Shown here piece after piece: positions 22,350 through 30,867 of a stretch of DNA of 64,000 nt. Position 1 is the stretch's first letter; the number at the start of each line of letters is the position of its first letter. Under the pieces are notes generated by a model. It made no database searches. It worked only from the letters and a program-made list of their open reading frames with translations, and was not told the origin of the DNA. Source of the stretch: Methylococcus capsulatus str. Texas = ATCC 19069 (lineage in GTDB: Bacteria; Pseudomonadota; Gammaproteobacteria; Methylococcales; Methylococcaceae); NCBI RefSeq assembly GCF_000424685.1, contig NZ_AUKJ01000019.1, positions 1 to 64,000 on the forward strand, in the 5' to 3' direction. Made by a program: the position numbers and the translations under genes.

Positions 22350-23081
22350 ATGAGACCCAGCGGACGCCGTCCCGATCAACTCCGTCGCATCGCCTTCACC
22401 TGCAACTACACCAAGCACGCCGAAGGCTCGGTGCTCGTCGAATTCGGCGATACCCGCGTCATCTGCACCGCGAGCGTGGAGGAGCGGGTTCCGCCTTTCC
22501 TCAAAGGCAAAGGCAGCGGCTGGATCACCGCCGAATACGGCATGCTGCCGCGTGCCACCCACGAGCGTACCGGCCGTGAGGCCGCCCGCGGCAAGCAGGG
22601 GGGGCGGACCATGGAGATCCAGCGCCTGATCGGCCGCTCCCTGCGCGCCGCGTTGAACCTGGAAGCCCTGGGCGAGCGCACCGTCACCCTCGACTGCGAC
22701 GTCATCCAGGCCGACGGTGGCACCCGCACCGCATCGATCACCGGCGGCTACGTGGCTCTGGTGCTGGCCGTGCAGCGGCTGCTGAAGAGCCGCAAGATCA
22801 AGACCAATCCGGTGCACGGTCAGATCGCTTCGGTCTCCGTCGGCATCTGCCAGGGGGTTCCCGTCCTCGACCTGGACTACGCCGAGGACTGCGACGCCGA
22901 AACAGACATGAACGTGGTCATGAACGACGCCGGCGCCTTCATCGAAATCCAGGGCACGGCCGAAGGCCATGCGTTCCGCCGCGACGAGCTGGATGCCATG
23001 CTGCGGCTCGCCGAGGCCGGCATCGCCGATCTCCTGCTGCACCAGCAGGAGGCGTTGGATGGCTGTGGCATCAAAAGCTAG
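22350..23081 (+). CDS. rph: ribonuclease PH
   Basis: A phosphate-dependent 3'-5' exoribonuclease that trims tRNA 3' ends. The start at 22350 gives 243 residues opening [20 protein letters not shown]. Conserved segments are [52 protein letters not shown] and [24 protein letters not shown] element about 35 bases upstream is a candidate -10. It is the first gene of a cluster with rdgB. Confidence 0.97.
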
Positions 23082-23088
23082 GCCGGTC

Positions 23089-23694
23089 ATGCGGCGCAAA
23101 CTGGTCCTCGCCAGTAACAACGCGGGCAAGGTGCGGGAACTCCAGGCGCTGATTTCGACGTCGGGCTTCGAGATCATCCCCCAGGGGGCGCTGGGGATCC
23201 CGGAGGCCGAGGAAACCGGCGCCAGCTTCGTCGAAAATGCGTTGATCAAGGCGTACCACGCGGCCAGACACAGCGGATTGCCCGCCATCGCCGACGATTC
23301 CGGACTGGAGGTCGATGCGCTGGGCGGTGAGCCCGGGGTCCATTCGGCGCGCTATGCCGGCCCGGCGGCCTCCGACGATGACAACATCGACAGACTGCTG
23401 GCCGCTTTGGACGGCGTCGAGGCTGGGCGCCGCCGTGCACGTTTCCGCTGCGTCATGGTGTTCGTCCGCGATGCGGAAGATACCGATCCCCTCGTTGCCG
23501 AAGGGTGCTGGGAAGGCTGGATCGGCGAGAACCGCCGGGGTAGCGGCGGCTTCGGTTACGATCCGGTGTTTATCGTACCGGGAACGGGTCTTTCGGCCGC
23601 CGAACTCCCACCGGAGGACAAAAACCGCCTGAGCCATCGCGGCCAGGCTGCGGCTGTCCTCGCTAGCCGGCTCCGGGCTCTGACGGGCGGCTGA
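23089..23694 (+). CDS. rdgB: XTP/dITP diphosphatase (RdgB/HAM1)
   Basis: It hydrolyses non-canonical purine triphosphates, keeping ITP and XTP out of DNA and RNA. The 201-residue form begins MRRKLVLASNNAGKVREL; ASFVENALIKAYHA, ADDSGLEVDALGG and GSGGFGYDPVF are standard. An in-frame ATG at 23059 has a better ribosome site (GGAGG) and overlaps the rph end, so the protein may carry ten more residues and be translationally coupled to rph. Confidence 0.95.
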   Translation: MRRKLVLASNNAGKVRELQALISTSGFEIIPQGALGIPEAEETGASFVENALIKAYHAARHSGLPAIADDSGLEVDALGGEPGVHSARYAGPAASDDDNIDRLLAALDGVEAGRRRARFRCVMVFVRDAEDTDPLVAEGCWEGWIGENRRGSGGFGYDPVFIVPGTGLSAAELPPEDKNRLSHRGQAAAVLASRLRALTGG

Positions 23695-23819
23695 TCCGCC
23701 CGGTTTCCTGCGGTTTGTCATCCCTCTGTGCCTCGACAGGAAAGGGAAAACACACCACAATTCAGGGCCGGGTCCAGCCGTCCCGGCGTCACCGGATCTC
23801 GCGCTGGCAGAAGGTGCCC

Positions 23820-24434
23820 ATGACCAGTTCCGATACGCTCGAATTTCTCGAATCGTTCCTGGCCAAGGACTTTGAGGCCGAATACCATCGGCGTCGGCCC
23901 CGCAGGCGCGCCGAACCCCTGGTCATCACCCTGTCCCGCGATTTCGGCGCCGGCGGCGAAGCGCTGGCTGCGGATCTGGCCCATTTTCTGGACCTGCCGA
24001 TCTACGACAGGGAGATTCTTGACCGGGTCGCCGACAAGACCCGGATCGACAAAAGCCATTTCGAGCATCATGATGAGGATAGCGCCGAGCGCATCAGCGA
24101 CCTGCTCTACAACTTGATGTTCGGTACGAAGGTATTCCGTCTGCGCGTGGTCGGGTCGCGTGCGGTCTGCGGCGAACGCATCGCGGCCGAACTGGGCATC
24201 GGCCAGGCCGAGGCCGAGCGACTGGTGTTCGAGACCAACAACAAACGGCACAAGTCGGTCCAGACGCTGTTCAGCGATCTGTATGACGCGTGTTCCCTGG
24301 AACACGCCGTCAATTTCGATCTCGTGCTCAACACCGACCATCTGCCAGCCGGTAACGCTCTGCCGACCGTACTCGTGGCGGTACGGCAGTTCGGCTTCGA
24401 AGTCTTCGATCTCGGTCAGCGGGAAGCCTCGTGA
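23820..24434 (+). CDS. cytidylate kinase-like protein
   Basis: A 204-residue P-loop-kinase-type protein. The nucleotide-binding segment [20 protein letters not shown] (residues 37-56) has the family's R-x-x-G-x-G-G pattern rather than a classical GxxGx[16 protein letters not shown] follows, as in the cytidylate-kinase-like family. The C-terminal half contains the NNKRH[11 protein letters not shown] segment typical of the group. The substrate is unknown; true CMP kinase is expected elsewhere. Its stop overlaps the GTG start of the F1-epsilon-like gene by four bases (GTGA), indicating coupled translation. Confidence 0.78.
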   Translation: MTSSDTLEFLESFLAKDFEAEYHRRRPRRRAEPLVITLSRDFGAGGEALAADLAHFLDLPIYDREILDRVADKTRIDKSHFEHHDEDSAERISDLLYNLMFGTKVFRLRVVGSRAVCGERIAAELGIGQAEAERLVFETNNKRHKSVQTLFSDLYDACSLEHAVNFDLVLNTDHLPAGNALPTVLVAVRQFGFEVFDLGQREAS

Positions 24435-24892
24435 GCCAGGCGGTGGGACAGACCGCATCCCGTCTGCTAACGGTCGAGATCGTCGACGTCTGCCGGGAGA
24501 TATTTTCCGGGCGTTGTAGCCGGGTGGTCGCGCCGGCCGTGGACGGTGAGGTCGGCGTCCTGCCCCGTCATACGCCGTTCCTGACCCGGCTCCGGCCCGG
24601 CGAGATAAGGCTCAGGACCGAGGCAGGCGAAGACCAGTATTTCTACCTCTCGGGGGGCTACATGGAGGTGCAGCAGTGGGAGGTCAGCATCCTGGCCGAC
24701 CAGGTGCTCCGCTCCCAAGAGATCGACCGGGAAGCGGCCCTGGCGGCCAAGCGCAACGCCGAGCGGATGCTCCGCGAGAACCGGATTCCCGGCGAGCGTG
24801 ACCGCGCCTATCTGGAATTGCTCAAGGCCCTGGCCCAGTTGCGCCTGCTGGAACGGCTGAATGCACGAAAGAGGGGCCGGAACCGGCTCTGA
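24431..24892 (+). CDS. orphan F1 ATP synthase epsilon-like protein
   Basis: The 153-residue protein matches the ATP synthase epsilon chain. There is a beta-sandwich domain ([60 protein letters not shown]) and a C-terminal helical hairpin rich in Arg, Glu and Leu (about residues 95-150). It stands alone, far from any F1Fo genes in this window, and overlaps the kinase-like gene upstream. The start is GTG. It could be a second epsilon for an alternative ATPase or a repurposed regulator. It is followed by ppdK after about 45 bases. Confidence 0.82.
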   Translation: MSQAVGQTASRLLTVEIVDVCREIFSGRCSRVVAPAVDGEVGVLPRHTPFLTRLRPGEIRLRTEAGEDQYFYLSGGYMEVQQWEVSILADQVLRSQEIDREAALAAKRNAERMLRENRIPGERDRAYLELLKALAQLRLLERLNARKRGRNRL

Positions 24893-24937
24893 TCCTGCGG
24901 TGACAAGCGGCGAACGCGATAGTTCGAGGAGACCATC

Positions 24938-27664
24938 ATGACGATGAAGAAGCGTGTCTACGCCTTCTCCGAAGGCGACGGCAAGAACAAACGCCTGCTC
25001 GGCGGCAAGGGGGCCAACCTCTGCGAAATGACGCAGATCGGGCTCAACGTGCCGCCGGGTTTCGTTATTACCACGGAAGCCTGCCTCGAATACCTGGCAG
25101 ACAAGAAGCTGCCGGCCGGCTTGATGGACGAAGTCCGGGAGCACATGGCCCGGCTCGAACAGGCTACCGGCAAGCGCTTCGGCGATCCCGCCAATCCGCT
25201 TTTGGTCTCGGTGCGTTCCGGTTCGGCCCTGTCCATGCCGGGCATGATGGATACCATTCTCAACCTCGGCCTCAACCACGATACACTCCAGGGGTTGATC
25301 CGGCAGACCGGCAACGAGCGCTTCGGTCACGATGCCTACCGGCGGTTCATCCAGTTGTTCGGCAAGGTTGCCCTCGGTGTTCCCGACGAGCTGTTCGACG
25401 CCGAATTCGAAGCCATCAAGCACCAGGCCGGGGTCGCCGCCGACATCGGCCTGAGCGCCGTCCATCTCGCCGACATCGGCGAACGTTTCCTCGCCGTCGT
25501 GCGCCGCCATACCGGCAAACCCTTCCCCGAAGACGTCTACGAGCAGCTCGAGATCGCGATCCGGGCGGTATTCGACTCCTGGATGGGAAAACGCGCGGTG
25601 GATTACCGCCGCGAATTCCACATCACGCCCGACCAGGCCAACGGCACGGCGGTGAACGTGGTGACCATGGTGTTCGGCAACATGGGCGACGACTCCGCCA
25701 CCGGTGTCGGCTTCACCCGCAATCCCGGTACTGGTGAGAACGAGATGTTCGGCGAGTATCTGGTCAACGCCCAGGGTGAGGATGTGGTAGCCGGAATCCG
25801 CACGCCCAAGCCCGTGCACGAGATGGCAACCGAAATGCCGGCGCTTTACGCCCAACTGGTGGAACTGCGCGACAAGCTCGAAGCCCATTACCACGAGGTG
25901 CAGGACTTCGAGTACACCATCGAGAAAGGGGTCTTGTACTGCCTGCAGACGCGCAACGGCAAGATGAACGCCCAGGCGATGGTGCGCACCTCGGTCGAGA
26001 TGTGCCGGGAAGGGCTGATCACGCGGGATCAGGCACTCCTGCGGGTCAACCCCGCCCATCTGGAACAGTTGCTCCATCCCTGCCTCGACACCTCGCACAA
26101 CCCCACGCCGCTGGCGCAGGGGCTGCCTGCCTCGCCCGGCGCCGCCAGCGGCCGTTGCGTGTTCGATGCGGATCAGGCCGAACTGTTGGGACGGGCCGGT
26201 GAAAAGGTCATCCTGGTGCGTGAGGAGACCAAGCCGGAAGACATCCACGGCTTCTTCGCGGCCCAGGGAATCCTCACCAGTCGCGGCGGCAAGACCTCGC
26301 ATGCCGCCGTGGTCGCCCGCGGCATGGGCAAGGCCTGCGTGGCCGGTGCCGAAGGCATCAGGGTGGACAGCCGGGCGCGGCTGGCAACGGTGGGGGAAGT
26401 CACGTTGCACGAAGGTGACATCATCACCATCGACGGCAGCACCGGCCGCGTCTATCTCGGCGCGATCCCGACGATCGCGCCGACCTTCTCCGAACACCTC
26501 AGGACACTGCTGTCCTGGGCCGACGAAGCCGCGCATCTCAAGGTCAAGGCCAATGCCGACACGCCGGAAGCGGCGAAGGAGGCGCGCGAATTCGGTGCCG
26601 TGGGCATCGGGCTGTGCCGTACCGAACGCATGTTCAACGCCAGCGACCGGCTCCCGGTGGTGGTGGAGATGATCCTGGCGCCCGACGTGGAGGAACGCAA
26701 GGCTGCACTGGACAAGCTGTTGCCGATGCAGCGCTGCGACTTCCAGGCGATTTTCACCCTGATGGCTCCCTACCCCGTCACCGTCCGGCTGCTGGACCCG
26801 CCCATCCACGAATTCCTTCCAGACGAGCATTCCCTGGCGGACGAGATCGATGCGCTGCGGCAATTCCGGCGGGTCGCGAAAGGGCGGGCGGCGGCTTTGA
26901 GCGCGCTGGGTCAGGCCGTCGAGACCGACGGCGTCGGCGAGGATGCCGTGGCTGCCGTCATCGCCCGCAAGGAGCGACTGCTGGCCAAGGTCCGAGAACT
27001 GCACGAGATCAACCCGATGCTGGGGCATCGTGGGGTGCGACTCGGGATCACCTTCCCCGAAATCTACGAGATGCAGATCCGCGCCGTGCTCGAGGCCGCG
27101 GCGGAGTGCGTCAAGGCCGGCGTGGCCGCCGCCCCGGAGATCATGGTGCCCCAGGTCGTCGACGGCGCGGAATTGGAGTGTGTCCGGGCGATGGTCGATC
27201 GCCTGCGGCAGGAAATCGAAGCCAGCCACGGCGTCCGGCTCGATTTCAAGTTCGGCAGCATGGTGGAAACCGTGCGCGCCTGTGTGAGCGCCGATGGGTT
27301 GGCGCGGACCGCGGAATTCTTCTCCTTCGGGACCAACGACCTGACCCAGGCGACCTGGTCGTTCTCGCGCGAGGATGCGGAAAACAAGTTCCTCCCTCAG
27401 TACATCGGCAGCGGCATCCTCAAGGACAATCCGTTCGAAGTGCTCGACGTCGTCGGTGTCGGTGCCATGATGCGGATGGCGGTGGAAAAGGGACGCAGCG
27501 TCCGTCCGGACCTCGAAATCGGCATCTGTGGGGAGCACGGCGGGCATCCCGGCTCCATCCGTTTCTGCGACGGCATCGGCCTCAGCTACGTCTCCTGTTC
27601 GGCGCCGCGGGTGCCTGTCGCCCGGCTGGCGGCGGCACACGCCGCCTTGCTGAACGGCGGCTGA
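24938..27664 (+). CDS. ppdK: pyruvate, phosphate dikinase
   Basis: It interconverts pyruvate, ATP and phosphate with phosphoenolpyruvate, AMP and pyrophosphate. The 908 residues include an N-terminal nucleotide-binding domain (LLGGKGANLCEMTQIGLNVP, SVRSGSALSMPGMMDTILNL), the phosphohistidine domain (TSRGGKTSHAAVVARGMGK near residue 455, where His is the phosphoryl carrier) and the C-terminal PEP-binding barrel (CRTERMF, LGHRGVRLGITFPEIY, FGTNDLTQ, GICGEHGGHPGS). In a methanotroph with pyrophosphate-linked glycolysis it fits a reversible glycolytic role; that is inference. Confidence 0.97.
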   Translation: MTMKKRVYAFSEGDGKNKRLLGGKGANLCEMTQIGLNVPPGFVITTEACLEYLADKKLPAGLMDEVREHMARLEQATGKRFGDPANPLLVSVRSGSALSMPGMMDTILNLGLNHDTLQGLIRQTGNERFGHDAYRRFIQLFGKVALGVPDELFDAEFEAIKHQAGVAADIGLSAVHLADIGERFLAVVRRHTGKPFPEDVYEQLEIAIRAVFDSWMGKRAVDYRREFHITPDQANGTAVNVVTMVFGNMGDDSATGVGFTRNPGTGENEMFGEYLVNAQGEDVVAGIRTPKPVHEMATEMPALYAQLVELRDKLEAHYHEVQDFEYTIEKGVLYCLQTRNGKMNAQAMVRTSVEMCREGLITRDQALLRVNPAHLEQLLHPCLDTSHNPTPLAQGLPASPGAASGRCVFDADQAELLGRAGEKVILVREETKPEDIHGFFAAQGILTSRGGKTSHAAVVARGMGKACVAGAEGIRVDSRARLATVGEVTLHEGDIITIDGSTGRVYLGAIPTIAPTFSEHLRTLLSWADEAAHLKVKANADTPEAAKEAREFGAVGIGLCRTERMFNASDRLPVVVEMILAPDVEERKAALDKLLPMQRCDFQAIFTLMAPYPVTVRLLDPPIHEFLPDEHSLADEIDALRQFRRVAKGRAAALSALGQAVETDGVGEDAVAAVIARKERLLAKVRELHEINPMLGHRGVRLGITFPEIYEMQIRAVLEAAAECVKAGVAAAPEIMVPQVVDGAELECVRAMVDRLRQEIEASHGVRLDFKFGSMVETVRACVSADGLARTAEFFSFGTNDLTQATWSFSREDAENKFLPQYIGSGILKDNPFEVLDVVGVGAMMRMAVEKGRSVRPDLEIGICGEHGGHPGSIRFCDGIGLSYVSCSAPRVPVARLAAAHAALLNGG

Positions 27665-27785
27665 GGGAGCGTCTGGCAGGAAGGGACTGCCGCGCCGAGC
27701 GCGGTCGCCGCGGTTTGCCATCGTTCCATCGCGTCCGTATACTTCGCCGACCCTGTAACGACTGGCCGAACTCGAGGAGCGCGCC

Positions 27786-28691
27786 GTGGAAAAGCCTTAT
27801 ATCCTGCACATGTTCACGCCGGAAAAGAATCTGAGCCCGTTCGATGCGAACATGGCGCTCGACGCCGGCTGGTTGTCCCTCGTGCCCTATACGAACCTGG
27901 AGGCGGGGGAAATCACCGCCCTGGTACAGGATGCGATCTTCTCGCGCAGCCCCGCCGGCGTGAAGCGCACCGCCGTCTTCATCGGCGGACGTGATGTCGG
28001 GACAGCCATGGCCATGCTGCGCACCGCCCGGAAGTCGATGGTTCCGCCGTTCGAGATTTCCGCTTTCGCCGATCCGAGCGGCGCCTTCACGACCGCCGCG
28101 GCGATGGTCGCAATGGCCGAGGGCGAGCTGCGGAAGCATTACCAGACCGGTCTCGAAGGCAAGTCGGTGCTGGCACTGGGCGGCACCGGTCCGGTCGGCC
28201 AGATCGCCGCCGTGCTGGCGGCCCGTGCCGGCGCCCAGGTCAAGATCATCGGACGCCAGCTCGAAAAGGCCCAGAAAGTGGCCGCGCTGTGCAATGCCGA
28301 ATTCGGCGAAGGCCAGACCGCCATCGAGGGCGATGCCGATGCCAACAAGGGCGAACTGCTCAAGACCGCCGATGTGGTATTCGCGACCGCCGCCGCCGGC
28401 ATCCAGGTGCTGAGCGCCGAGCTGCTGGCGGCATCACCCCGGCTCAAGGTGGCCGCCGACGTCAACGCCGTGCCGCCGTCCGGCATCGCCGGCTTGGATC
28501 CCCATCACAAAGGCACGCCGATCGAAGGTTCGCCGAGCGGGGCCATCGGCATCGGCGCGCTGGCCATCGGCAACGTCAAATACCAGGCCCAGCACCGGCT
28601 GCTGCTGCGGATGCGCAACACCGACATGCCGGTCTATCTGGCATTCAACGAGGCTTTCGAGATCGCCCGCGAAGTCGTCCGCGGTGGCTGA
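27786..28691 (+). CDS. mtdB: methylene-tetrahydromethanopterin dehydrogenase (MtdB family), copy 1
   Basis: It oxidises methylene-H4MPT to methenyl-H4MPT with NAD(P) in formaldehyde oxidation. The 301 residues start at a GTG preceded by GAGGAG. Family segments are NLSPFDANMALDAGW, FIGGRDVGTAMAMLRTARK, ADPSGAFTTAAAMVAMAEG, the Rossmann motif LGGTGPVGQIAAVLAARAG near residue 130, and ADVNAVPPSGIAGLD near 225. It is the first of two tandem paralogues, 91 bases apart, on the same strand. Confidence 0.92.
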   Translation: MEKPYILHMFTPEKNLSPFDANMALDAGWLSLVPYTNLEAGEITALVQDAIFSRSPAGVKRTAVFIGGRDVGTAMAMLRTARKSMVPPFEISAFADPSGAFTTAAAMVAMAEGELRKHYQTGLEGKSVLALGGTGPVGQIAAVLAARAGAQVKIIGRQLEKAQKVAALCNAEFGEGQTAIEGDADANKGELLKTADVVFATAAAGIQVLSAELLAASPRLKVAADVNAVPPSGIAGLDPHHKGTPIEGSPSGAIGIGALAIGNVKYQAQHRLLLRMRNTDMPVYLAFNEAFEIAREVVRGG

Positions 28692-28782
28692 GGTCCAGCC
28701 CTAAGCCGCGCCGGTCGGAATTTTCGCAGGGCGCGGCCCGACGCCTTCTTTACTTACCGATTTTTTCCGAGACCCACCCAGA

Positions 28783-29688
28783 ATGGAAAAACGCGCCGTC
28801 CTCCACATGTTCGACCCCATGCCGCATGTGAGCCCCTTCGATATCAACATGGCGGTCGACGCCGGTTTCGAGGTCATCGTGCCCTACAGCGACGTCAAGG
28901 CGGAAGAGGTGCATGGCCTGGTGCAGGATGCGATTTTCTCGCGCGGTCCGGCGGGCGTGAAACGCACCGGAATCTTCATCGGCGGGCGCGATCTGGCGGT
29001 CGCGCTCACCATGCTGGAAACCGCCAAAGCCGCGATGGTGCCGCCGTTCGAAGTGTCGGTGCTGGCCGATCCCAGCGGCGGATTCACCACCGCGGCGGCG
29101 CTGGTGGCGCTGGTGGAAAAGCAGCTCAAGCTGAAGCACGGCGCAGAGCTGGCGGGCCAGCGTGCGGTGGTGTTCGGCGGCACGGGGCCGGTGGGCATCG
29201 CCACCGGCGTCATCGCGTCGCTGGCCGGGGCGGACGTGACCCTGGTCGACCCGTTCAACGTCGAAACCGCACTGGCCAAGGCCGACGAATACAACCGGCG
29301 CTGTGGTGCCCGCCTGCACGGTACCTTCGCCGGTTCGGAAGCCGACAAGGCGCGCCTCTTGTCGAATGCCGACGTGGTGTTCTGCACCGCCAAGGCCGGT
29401 GTCGAAGTGCTCAACGCGTCGGTACTGGCCGATGCCAAACGCCTCAAAGTCGCCGGTGACGTCAACGCGGTGCCACCGCTCGGCATCGAGGGGATCAAAC
29501 TGAAGCACAATGGCGAACCGCTGGTGCATGCGGTCAACAGTCCCGGTGCCGTCGGGGTGGGAGCCCTTGCCGTCGGCAACGTGAAATACCAGTTGCAGAA
29601 TCACCTGCTGGCGCTGCTGTTGAAATCGGAAAGTCCGGTCTTCTTCGACTTCCGGGCCGCGTTCGAGCGGGCACGCGAAATCGTCTGA
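28783..29688 (+). CDS. methylene-tetrahydromethanopterin dehydrogenase (MtdB family), copy 2
   Basis: This second 301-residue paralogue has the same architecture as copy 1: VSPFDINMAVDAGFEVIVPY, GPAGVKRTGIFIGGRDLAVA, ADPSGGFTTAAALVALVE, FGGTGPVGIATGVIASLAG and GDVNAVPPLGIEG. The cofactor loop differs (VDPFNVE after the Rossmann motif, against GRQLEKA in copy 1), so cofactor preference may differ. It resembles remembered MtdB sequences more than MtdA. A terminator follows it. Confidence 0.9.
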   Translation: MEKRAVLHMFDPMPHVSPFDINMAVDAGFEVIVPYSDVKAEEVHGLVQDAIFSRGPAGVKRTGIFIGGRDLAVALTMLETAKAAMVPPFEVSVLADPSGGFTTAAALVALVEKQLKLKHGAELAGQRAVVFGGTGPVGIATGVIASLAGADVTLVDPFNVETALAKADEYNRRCGARLHGTFAGSEADKARLLSNADVVFCTAKAGVEVLNASVLADAKRLKVAGDVNAVPPLGIEGIKLKHNGEPLVHAVNSPGAVGVGALAVGNVKYQLQNHLLALLLKSESPVFFDFRAAFERAREIV

Positions 29689-29709
29689 TCGGTGTTTCCT
29701 CGATGGACG

Positions 29710-29747
29710 GACGAAAAGACCCTGCCCTCATGGCCGGGTTTTTCGTC
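29710..29747. terminator. bidirectional terminator between mtdB copy 2 and the YedE gene
   Basis: GACGAAAAGACCC pairs with GGGTTTTTCGTC with one bulged base across a 13-base loop. It lies between convergent stops and gives T-rich 3' arms in both directions. Confidence 0.6.
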
Positions 29748-29757
29748 GAAGGAATGA

Positions 29758-30243
29758 TCAGGTGCCGTCACTCGGACCGGGCAATCGGGCGGCTTCGATG
29801 GCGCCGGATTCGACTGCTCCTGGCTGGATGGTCTGTCTGGCGCCGACCCGGCGGCCCACCACTATTCCCCCCAACAGGCAGGCCAGGAAAACCCCCACGC
29901 CGGCATCCGCCGTGACGAGGGAAACCACGGCAGGTCCGGGACAATAACCGGTCAGCCCCCAGCCCACGCCGAAGATCGCGGCACCTCCCACGAGGCGGCC
30001 GTCGATGTGTTTCCGGACCGGAAGATCGAAGCGATCTCCCAGGACAGGGCGCCCCCGTCGCAGAATCCGCGGAAACGAGACGAAGGTCAGGCCCACTGCC
30101 CCTCCCATCACCAGCATCAGCGACGGGTCCCAGTTTCCGCCGACGTCCAGGAAGGCCAGGATTTTTCCTGGGCGGGTCATGCCGGCCAGCCCCAGCCCCG
30201 TTGCGAAGATCACGCCCCAAAGGAAAGCACTGAAAATGGGCAT
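29758..30243 (-). CDS. YeeE/YedE-type sulfur transporter, C-terminal half (DUF6691-like)
   Basis: A 161-residue membrane protein with about four hydrophobic spans. It shows the half-transporter signatures GVIFATGLGLAGMTRPGK near residue 10 and FGVGWGLTGYCPGPAVVSL near residue 90, the latter with the conserved cysteine of YeeE/YedE proteins that move thiosulfate or related sulfur compounds. It follows the other half after six bases; together they equal one full-length YeeE. The polar C-terminal tail of about 30 residues is not conserved. Confidence 0.82.
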   Translation of the reverse strand: MPIFSAFLWGVIFATGLGLAGMTRPGKILAFLDVGGNWDPSLMLVMGGAVGLTFVSFPRILRRGRPVLGDRFDLPVRKHIDGRLVGGAAIFGVGWGLTGYCPGPAVVSLVTADAGVGVFLACLLGGIVVGRRVGARQTIQPGAVESGAIEAARLPGPSDGT

Positions 30244-30249
30244 CCCGGC

Positions 30250-30672
30250 TCAACCTCCGCTGAGGCGGTTGAAAAGGAGCACGGTTGCCATGCCAGTGCC
30301 CATGAAGGTCAGCACGGCGATCACGGAGCGCATGGACCGGCGGCCGAGCCCGCAGACGCCGTGCCCGCTGGTGCAGCCGTTGCTGATCTGTGCCCCCAGG
30401 CCGACCAGAAAGCCGCCGATACCCAGCGCCCACAGCGGCCTCGGAGCCGTGTCGAAAGTATCCGGGTAGACGCCGAGCAGCAGTACGCCGGCGACCACCA
30501 GCCCCAGCACGAAGGCACATCGCCAAGCCCAGTCTACCGAGGCGGGCCATAGCATTCCCGCCAGTATGTTGCTGACCCCTGCCAGCCGGCCATTGAAATA
30601 GAGAAGGCCACACGCGGCCGCGCCGATCAAGGCGCCGCCGCCGAGAGCCGACAGCAGGGCTTGAGAGTTCAT
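30250..30672 (-). CDS. YeeE/YedE-type sulfur transporter, N-terminal half
   Basis: The 140-residue protein begins MNSQALLSALGGGALIGAAA. It has spans around LVVAGVLLLGVYP and VIAVLTFMGTGMATVLLF, and the cysteine motif NGCTSGHGVCGLGRRSMRS typical of YeeE/YedE. The open frame continues far upstream without family similarity, so ATG 30672 is chosen. The paired half-size genes probably form a heteromeric sulfur-compound channel in the inner membrane. Confidence 0.82.
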   Translation of the reverse strand: MNSQALLSALGGGALIGAAACGLLYFNGRLAGVSNILAGMLWPASVDWAWRCAFVLGLVVAGVLLLGVYPDTFDTAPRPLWALGIGGFLVGLGAQISNGCTSGHGVCGLGRRSMRSVIAVLTFMGTGMATVLLFNRLSGG

Positions 30673-30757
30673 GAGGATCGCATCCGAGTTCGTACACCAA
30701 TGAGCGGCACTATAAGGCGTGCAGTGTACATTCGGCAAAGAGCATTTTCTCATTTCG

Positions 30758-30779
30758 TTATATTCAAATGTTTTCATAA
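30758..30779. promoter_or_regulatory. AT-rich dyad upstream of the sulfur transporter pair
   Basis: TTAT and ATAA flank an AT-rich 14-base core (sequence between the arms contains ATTCAAATG). It lies about 90 bases before the transporter start, where sulfur-responsive ArsR-type repressors bind in related loci. No regulator gene is adjacent. Confidence 0.3.
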
Positions 30780-30867
30780 TCTCCGTGCCGATTTTGAGTT
30801 TCCCCTCCGTCGTCAAGTGCGCTATCTTGGACCGTGAAAACCGTCGGTCGACGGAGGACCTAAAGTC

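Noticed and set aside
24467-27721. 1084-codon minus-strand open frame
   Set aside because: Antisense shadow of ppdK and the epsilon-like gene; the plus strand has unambiguous motifs.
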